From: Ananas comosus | Lineage: Eukaryota; Streptophyta; Magnoliopsida; Poales; Bromeliaceae | Direction: 5' to 3' | Length of the DNA: 64,000 nucleotides | Assembly (NCBI RefSeq): GCF_001540865.1 | Contig: NC_033640.1 | Coordinates: 4,697,409-4,761,408, forward strand | Shown here: positions 57,406-64,000 of the stretch, in pieces | Numbering within the stretch: the first letter of the stretch is position 1 | Layout: each line of letters begins with the position of its first letter | The notes under the pieces: generated by a model | Told to the model about the DNA's origin: nothing | The model's database searches: none | Seen by the model: only the letters and a program-made list of their open reading frames with translations | Position numbers and translations under genes: made by a program

Positions 57406-57750
57406 GGTTGAGGATAGTCGGCGAAGCGCTTCTTGAGGTAGAGATGGCAGGTGGAGAACCAGGAAAGGTTGAGGTGGTGGAGGGTGCAGTTGGGGGTGAG
57501 GGAACCCTCGTCCTACAGCTCCTTCATCGTCCGGCACAACAGGTGCCCTATCTCCAGCCATCACGCGAGGTACGCCCGTCGTACGCCTATGGATTGTGGC
57601 CCATCCCCAGCCACAGGTCATGCCTCACCGTACGTTTGCCCCCCACCGCCTCTTGGGTTGGGCCGTGGACCCCTGTCCCTCATCTCCTAAACTAGAGACT
57701 TGTTCAAGGGAGTCTTCTTTGTCTTGCTTCAGCTTGGGTTGGTCGGCCTA
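57406..57750 (-). pseudogene. Possible host exon remnant between E4 and E5
   Basis: On the minus strand one frame has strong C or G in third positions: WLEIGHLLCRTMKEL, stop, DEGSLTPNCTL and LNLSWFSTCHLYLKKRFADY. This codon use is unlike the retroelements nearby and resembles a GC-rich monocot exon. I do not recognise the family. Two stops interrupt it. It may be a captured or truncated host gene fragment into which E4 inserted, or chance. Confidence 0.35.
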
Positions 57751-59458
57751 ATCCAGGACGCATGCTCGGAGCATGTCCTCAAGAGTTTGGATGACTCGCT
57801 CTGACTGACCGTCGCTCTGGGGATGGAAAGCCATACTGAAGTTCAGCTTCGTACCCATAGTCTGTTGTAAGCTCCTCCAAAACTAGGATACGAAGCGAGT
57901 GTCCCGATCGGATACGATCGACACCGGCACACTATGAAGCCGAACTATCTCGTCGATGTTTAACTGTGCCAGTCAATCACGGGACCACGTAGTGTGCATC
58001 GGCAGGAAGTGAGCCGATTTCGTCAGCCGATCCACTATAACCCAGATCGCATCATGGCCCCGCTGTGATCGAGGCAATCCGGTGACGAATCCATAGTAAT
58101 CTGCTCCCACTTCTATACGGGCACCGGAAGTGGTTGCAGTTTTCCTGCTGGTCGTTGGTGCTCGGCCTTCATCTGTTGACAAACCAAGCACCGAGTCACA
58201 TGCTGAGCCACATCTAACTTCATCCCAGACCACCAGAAATTTTGCTTCAGGTCACGATACATCTTGGTTCCGTCGGGATGAACCGTGTAAGAGGATCAGT
58301 GCGCCTCGGATAGGATATCATTCCTCAGCTCCGAGTCACTAGGCACGCACCACCTGCCTCTGAAGTGGAGAGATCCATCAGTGTGAATAGAGAAATCCCT
58401 GTCCTTGCCCTGCTCGATCTCCGCCCGCACTTTCTGTAAGTACGGGTCCTTCTGCTGTCCGAGCAAAATTCGCTCAGTCAAAGTAGGTTGTACCACCAGG
58501 GCCATCAATTGGGCCGTGGCCCCAGTGGAAACAACCTCTATCTCGAGAAGGCGGAACTCCTCCACAAGACGATCCTAGCTCGTGATCATGAAGGACAACT
58601 CAGCTGAAGACTGTTTCCGGCTCAAGACGTCTGCCACCACATTCGCCTTTCCCGAATGATATTGAATCGAGAGGTCGTAGTCCTTCAAGAGTTCGAGCCA
58701 ATGCCTCTGCCGGAGGTTCAACTCCTTCTGGGTGAGGAGATACTTTAGGCTCTGGTGATCCGTAAACACCTCGCAGTGTGCCCTATATAGATAATGCCTC
58801 CAAAGCTTGAGGGCAAACACTACTGCCGTGAGTTCCAGATCGTGAGTCGGGTAGTTCTTTTCATACTCTTTCAACTGGCGTGAGACGTAAGCAATGACCC
58901 TATCCTGCTGCATAAGCACACACCCCAAATCGACCCGTGAGGTGTCGCAATAGACCACGAAGTCCTCACCAGGCCACGACAGAGTCAAAACGAGTGCGCA
59001 GGTTAGTCTATCCTTCAGCTCATCGAAGCTCTGCTGACATTGTGTAGTCCACTGAAATTTTTCGCCTTTCCTGGTTAGCCTGTTCAGCGGTGCGGCAATC
59101 TTGGTGAAGCCTTCGACAAAACGCCGGTAATAACCCGCCAAACCCAGAAAACTCTTGACTTCAGTCACAGTAGTTGGTGCAGGCCACTCCACCACTTAGT
59201 CTATTTTCTTCGGGTCCACCGTAATGCCTGATGGAATTACAATATGTCCCAAGAAGGACACCTCGCGAAGCCAGAACTCGTACTTCTTGACCTTAGCATG
59301 TAACTTGTGCTCTCGAAGTATCTGGAGTACTCGCCGGAGATGGTCCTCATGCTCCTCATCACTTCGCAAGTAGATCAGTATGTCGTCAATGAAGACCACA
59401 ACAAACTGATCCAAGTATGACGAATGGCATCACCATGAACTCGTAGTGGTCGTAACGA
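57751..59458 (-). pseudogene. E5 pol remnant: RT palm, RNase H, integrase
   Basis: It opens with [11 protein letters not shown], then jumps to [20 protein letters not shown]: the segment that normally lies between MPF and the catalytic loop is deleted. Next are [36 protein letters not shown], a TAG in place of the expected Trp codon just before [12 protein letters not shown], the thumb ([13 protein letters not shown]), and RNase H ([37 protein letters not shown]). The integrase finger follows in pieces (58565-58200) and then the core (VIVDRLTKSAHFLPMHTTWS near 58040; SDGQSERVIQTLEDML near 57800). It stops after ACVLD at 57751. Several stops and a frameshift are present. Confidence 0.82.
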
Positions 59459-59663
59459 GTTTGGAAGCTGTCTTCGGCACATATTCACGACCAACATATA
59501 CTAAGTGATCAACTACAAAGTTCACTCTAAACAGTAGGTAGTCTCATCCAATCAGTATTGCAATAATGCCTATAGGTTACCTTGGCTACTAACGAAAAGA
59601 TAATAGGAACGCAGGTATGCTTAATGTGTACAACAGTTCAAGAGACTTGCGAAATTTGCGAAA
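59459..59663 (-). other. E5 unassigned stretch between gag and pol
   Basis: About 200 bp with no protease or RT motif. It joins the nucleocapsid end to the RT fragment and probably marks a deletion with filler sequence. Confidence 0.5.
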
Positions 59664-60584
59664 TTAATTAAGGTAAATATGCATACTGAAATTCATACCT
59701 ATGCTCCGGCGTACGGGTGCGTTCATCGGTTGAATTGAAACAAAGGCCGGCCCGCCATCAACTTGCAATGGAGTCACTAGCAGGGAGGTCGCACTCCGTA
59801 CTGGTCCAATACCCCTGAGGCAATCGCGACGGAAATGACCTCGATGACCGCATCGATAACAGTGGTTTCGACGTCGAGGGCAGGCGGTCACCTAATGCGC
59901 TCGACAGCATATTGCGCAAAGTCGTTTACCTTGATGCTGTCTAACAACAGATTCATTCTTAGTAGATGATTGAGTTCGAGTATGCTTGGGTAGTTTAGTG
60001 TTGCTCGATGATCCACCCTCCACATTCGAACGAGGCCGCTTTCTGAATGTATTTTTTCTCGAACCTCCTTTCTGAACAAAGTCCACCCATTCGTTCGAGG
60101 GCTCTGACGGATTGCATATCTTAAATTCCGCCAAGCTTCCTCCCACACGGGCTAGCTCCACGGCCAGAGAGTCAACACCCTTGGCAGAAAAAGTCGACGT
60201 CGTCGTGTTGGGTAAAACGCCCGTAGCACTCGTGGATCCTGGGCCACCCGTCACCGGCATAACTCCAGTGACCACCGTGGCTGACGTAGGCACGATTGAC
60301 GTGGTACCCAGAAGTGGCATTCCACAAGCTTGATCACCCGGAGGTCCATTAGCCGCCTCGCAGGCCACATCAGCAACTTTGCTCGCAGCTATACCTGCGA
60401 CCGGGCTCGACGACAGAGCCTGCCCAATTCCAGCTACAGCCTGCTGCTGCACCACCCGCTGGACTAATTCGATCAATGCGGCCAACTGCTCCTCCAACCG
60501 TCGGATGTCGTGCACAACTCAAGAAGTCTCGGCATTAGCGCATCCACTACCACGACCAGGATGAGGGGGTCTACCACGAGCCAT
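59664..60584 (-). pseudogene. E5 gag remnant
   Basis: The start MARGRPPHPGRGSGC follows directly on a splice acceptor (tgttttctgttgcag, ending 60585). A TGA breaks the frame after about 20 codons. A likely coiled coil comes next (VVHDIRRLEEQLAALIELVQ), then a proline-, threonine- and alanine-rich linker, a piece of matrix or capsid (NPSEPSNEWVDFVQ), and, after a frameshift near 59890, the zinc knuckle CYRCGHRGHFRRDC. Most of the capsid is missing. Confidence 0.78.
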
Positions 60585-60765
60585 CTGCAACAGAAAACAC
60601 CGTCAAGCGAATAATTCGACTCAACTAACATATACCGGGACTCAAGCCTATACCCCGCACTCGCGTGCCTATACACCGTAGGTCTTTCTATCGGTCAACC
60701 TAACCAATGATTCAGTTTATTTATTTTTCAAAATAACCTATGAGTGGTGCCGCGGTTGCAACTTG

Positions 60766-60777
60766 GCTCTGATACCA
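60766..60777 (-). other. E5 primer-binding site
   Basis: The minus strand reads TGGTATCAGAGC, an exact initiator-Met tRNA match, eight bases after the LTR. Confidence 0.9.
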
Positions 60778-61393
60778 CTTTAATCTGTCACGTCTCGATG
60801 TCCCTTTTTGACTTAAAACCAATGCGGAAGTGCCCAAATTTTTTTGAAACCTTGACCTCAGAGGATGTCAGATCCACCACAAATACAGGGTATCTACTAT
60901 TCACACGAATAGAGTCTCCTCTATATTTGTACGGCGTCGCACAAGTACAATATACAACTACAACAATATGAACATCCACATACATATACCACATCATATT
61001 TACCATTCATTTCATTACAGATATTCATAAATTCATATCTATAGTTTAAAATGTTTCCTACCCGGAAACTCATTTTGAAACACTAAGAGTCATGAAAATC
61101 AGAAACCCTTTTTAAAACCGTTTTCCATATGAAAACCTTTTTCTTTTAAAAGCGCGCTACCACGAGGGGTAGAAAATTATTTTTATCTGATAAAAAAAAA
61201 CTGTAAGTACTTTATTACATTCATAAAAACCATATGAATTTAAGTAGAGTAAACCAACTGAACCAGTATGTCTAAGCTATTTATTTCAAAAGGCAAGTTA
61301 AGAGATTTAACCAAAACCCACAGGGTTAGGAGCTTTAATCGATCATTAGAAATGCTCCTCACGCACCGTCCCGACTTGGACCCGCGACGTCAC

Positions 61394-63206
61394 CTGAAAT
61401 GGGGGTGGGGTGAGAACATGTACACATGTCTCCCCTCCCAGTGGGTACTGCAAGCCGACGAGGGCGAGGGGTACTCACCAGTCACGGAGGATAACAACAA
61501 GCATAGATAATAATAATACAGTAGTAATGATAAACAAGAAAAACGAGATGTATATATGAATCACTACTGCTACTGTATGTATGCATCAACCGGACAACAT
61601 GTCCAAAAGTAACCCAATCAGAAACCTTGCCATGTCAATCTGCAGACCTCAGGCGTGTGCCACTGCCACTCTACCTGCATATTACCCAAGGTAGGCCTAT
61701 GGGTTCACGGGTTGACACGTCCAACCACTTTTCCGGAAAAGAACACCCTCTTGCGGTGGATCAGACCGCTGGTGTTCGTGAAATGTGAACGAGTAAGAGC
61801 GATCGATGCTGATATGCTCAATAGCCAACCGTCAGCAACTAGCCGACAATCCTACTCCTCAGGGTATACCGACCGTATATGTCATCAAGTAGTCCAACCG
61901 ACTAAGTAGGTCATAATACCAGATGCAATGAACCGACCGAAAAGGTCATAGTACGAGATACAAGAACCGATACACTAGGTCACAAACCTCACATGTAATC
62001 ATAAACCTGCTTTACTTCTACTCATGATGCTAGATATGTAAACAAATCAAGTAGAGCGATAAAGAGGTAATAAAGGTGCAAGGCTCAACATATAAAATGC
62101 AATATGATAGTAGAAGAAGGGTGAAAAGAATGTCACCGAGCGTCTACCACTGTACTGACTTCGGGTCGAAGTATCCACCTATACGTACGCAACACTGATC
62201 TCCCAACTGCAGAGGAAATATCAACCGGACCTGCGAAGGGTCCACCGGGTTAGAATCCAACCCACAAATAAGAACCACTAACTCACAATCCCACCTGTAA
62301 AACCCACGGGAATCAATTTTTCAAAACCGATTACCATAACTCACCGGAAGTCCTGAAAATCGTACCGGGACTTCGCCGGGACCCACGAACTATCTCGGAA
62401 TTCATCGACTTGTGCCACGAGTCACCTGCTACCACTAAATACAGTAATTTGTGTGACCTGGCAGCAAACACAAGTTCTCACATCGAAACGATTATCGTCG
62501 GATAATCGTTTCGATCCGGGTTCCCGGAAGTGTCGATTTCGACAGCGGAACCCACGGTCGCTCACCCGTCATTTTCGAACCCTCGAAACGATGCGAGTGA
62601 CCAGCCAACAAGGCTCAGCGACCATATAATTTTCTGTGAGGTATCATCAGAAGAATTTCGAACCGAAGATGCGTTTCGTCGGTGGATTTCGCCGAAAAAC
62701 GTACCGAAAATCAACATCTAATTTTCGAAAAGGCCTAGGGCCTTGGACATCCAGTCCAGAGGTCACCTGCTACCTGCACACGCTGCCCACAGCAACAATG
62801 AAATGTAAATTTACACATAAGCCCCTGTGACTACATAAAATCACATCATTTTATGTGATTTTCTGGGTTTTATGGCCCGACAGCACAAACCGAGGACATT
62901 CGAGCCTAGTCGAGACACCCGCTAACAGGTCTCGATGTGCCAGAGGTCGTGCTCGCATTTCGGAGCCTGGCTGACCATTGTGGAGAGCACAGGAGCGACG
63001 CGAAGTTCATAGAGTAGCACGCACAATGCCTAAACAGCGCTTAATTCACAAATCGGGGCTTCGCTGACCCCAAAGGAGGTGAGTACGATGTTCGACACGG
63101 GTCATGAATCATCGTGCTCACTTCCGGGGGTGTCGAGGTGTCCCCGGATCGCCGGAACAGCGATACAAACTCTAACCAGTGCGCAGAAAAGCTGAACTAA
63201 GCTTAC
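61394..63206 (-). other. Predicted intron inside the E5 LTR
   Basis: Donor ctctg|gtaagc at 63206; acceptor catttcag ending 61394, preceded on the minus strand by gtacccactgggagg and gttctcaccccaccccc. The matching signals in the solo LTR are at 3619 and 5153. An alternative acceptor is at 60585, just before gag. Confidence 0.5.
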
Positions 63207-63999
63207 CAGAGCTTGGTGGAGCACGGGGTGGCCGGCGGTGGCCGGACGGTGGGCGCACCAGCAGGAGGAGGTTGCGGCCGACCGGAGGGGGCCTGGGCAC
63301 ACGCAGGCCGGCGGCGGGGGGGCAGCTGGTGGTGCGGTGGAGCGGCACGAGCCCGTGCGGCTAGACTCAGGCTCACGGGGCAACGGCGGCCAGGCGGCGG
63401 CCGGGGGAGCGTCGAGGCTATGGTGGCCAATCGCCGGAGGCCGGGGGAGTGTGGCACGGCCGACCAAGGGCGGCGGTGACTCATTGGGGTGATGAGGGCT
63501 AAGGCTCAGCCGAACCCCCTAGGGCGGCCGCAGGGAGAAAAGGCAACGGCCGGCGACCCGCGGGGACGGCAGCAACGGCGTGCGGATGGTCGCCGGAGGC
63601 CCAGAGGGGTGGCGCTGTCGGCCAAGGGCGGCAGCGGAGAGCGGCCCACGAGCCAGCTTGGGTTCGGCCCCAGCAGATCTCAACTGGTCGTGGGTTGCCC
63701 AGGTGGCGACGGCGTTGCGTGAGGACGGCAGGGGCCGGCGGGGACGGCGCGGGAAGTCAGACCACGGTCGAGGGAGGGGGCCGGAGTCTGTAGATAATCC
63801 TGGGTGATCCACGGCAGAGAGGAGGAGGTTGTTTGGTGGAGAGGATGGTGGTGGAGAAGCAAACCCGGCTTTTCCGGTGACCGGAGTCGCTCGCCGGCGG
63901 CCAAGGTGTGAGCTCGGCTAGGGCAGGGGGGTGTGGGTGACGGCTAGGGCGCTGCTGAGCTAAGGGGAGTCCAAGAGCTAGGGTTTTGTGCATGAAACC
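63207..63999 (-). other. GC-rich leader of the E5 LTR
   Basis: Strongly GC-rich, with many overlapping open frames on both strands and none with a recognisable domain. On the minus strand its start (gggtttcatgcacaaaaccc, tagctcttgg) parallels the leader start of the solo LTR at about 2747. It ends at the donor described above. I read it as leader exon, not as host genes. Confidence 0.5.
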
Positions 64000-64000
64000 C

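Larger units (their letters stand above)
57751..63999 (-). mobile_element. E5: truncated chromovirus with long LTR (family L)
   Basis: The 5' LTR occupies 60786 to the window end. An initiator-Met PBS follows (60777-60766), then gag, RT, RNase H and integrase, all on the minus strand. The element is cut inside the integrase at 57750, so the 3' part and 3' LTR are missing. A deletion removed the capsid core and most of protease and RT. The LTR belongs to the same family as the solo LTR 2054-5876. Domain sequence is Del/Tekay-like. Confidence 0.85.
60786..63999 (-). repeat. E5 5' LTR (family L), runs off the window
   Basis: It begins tgtcacgtctc (complement of the LTR end). At least 3214 bp lie in the window. 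It aligns with 2746-5876 in order, including the block around ctctggactggatgtccaag, the gtgagcacg block and the ttctacccctcg block. It has a donor (agctctg|gtaagc at 63206) and an acceptor (cccccatttcag, ending 61394). The window ends about where the leader starts, so TATA and U3 are not visible. Confidence 0.85.

Noticed and set aside
63102..63993. Cluster of GC-rich open frames at the window end, resembling several genes
   Set aside because: The region lies within the E5 LTR, which matches the solo LTR at 2054-5876. The frames overlap on both strands and have no recognisable domain.

Overview
The window reads as transposon-rich plant nuclear DNA, most likely from a monocot, although no intact host gene anchors the species. 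The evidence is a dense stack of plant-type LTR retrotransposons: Ty3/gypsy chromoviruses of the Reina and Del/Tekay types, a Ty1/copia-like gag element, primer-binding sites matching initiator-Met tRNA, solo LTRs with 5-bp target duplications, and TA-flanked fold-back MITEs. I found no rRNA, tRNA, CRISPR array or bacterial-type operon. Nearly all open frames are retrotransposon fragments or chance frames in GC-rich leaders and tandem arrays.

Layout. 1-1880 is AT-rich sequence with short duplications and no recognisable gene. 1881-8080 is a decayed Reina-type chromovirus, split inside its reverse transcriptase by a 3.8-kb solo LTR (2054-5876, target duplication ctata). 8083-10080 holds three related fold-back MITEs and a fourth, smaller one. 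10124-34551 is one copy of a large repeat-bearing LTR (family H). It was invaded by a full-length Del/Tekay-type element (E1, 11143-20785) and by a solo LTR (S0, 21684-30596), and S0 itself contains two more solo LTRs (S1 and S2). 35545-46823 is a non-coding large retrotransposon (E3, minus strand). Its 5' LTR is split by a second copy of H (41247-46183, target duplication atagg). 47621-57405 is a copia-like element (E4, minus strand) that carries gag and an intact extra ORF but shows no pol. 57751 to the window end is a truncated chromovirus (E5, minus strand) whose long LTR runs off the window and belongs to the same family as the solo LTR at 2054-5876.

Two signals stand out. First, 54380-57156 is a reversed but NOT complemented copy of about 45942-48483. 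Read backwards letter by letter it reproduces the tail of H, the E3 LTR, the flank and the E4 LTR. No ordinary DNA rearrangement does this, so it is almost certainly an assembly or gap-filling error, and features inside it are not real. Second, at least seven LTRs from several Ty3/gypsy families share one internal layout: clustered ACCGGT-type palindromes, a TATA-like site, a pyrimidine-rich or GC-rich leader exon, a strong splice donor (usually AG|GTAAGC), and 1.3-2.2 kb later a conserved CCCACTGG / TTCTCACC block ending in CAG. This predicts an intron inside the LTR. In E1 and E5 a further acceptor lies just before the gag ATG, so splicing could remove the primer-binding site from the gag mRNA.

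The elements do not form a cooperating gene set. They record successive nested insertions followed by decay, in which most premature stops look like C-to-T changes. The E4 extra ORF (464 codons, minus strand) is the only long undisrupted protein gene. It has its own TATA box and a predicted leader intron.
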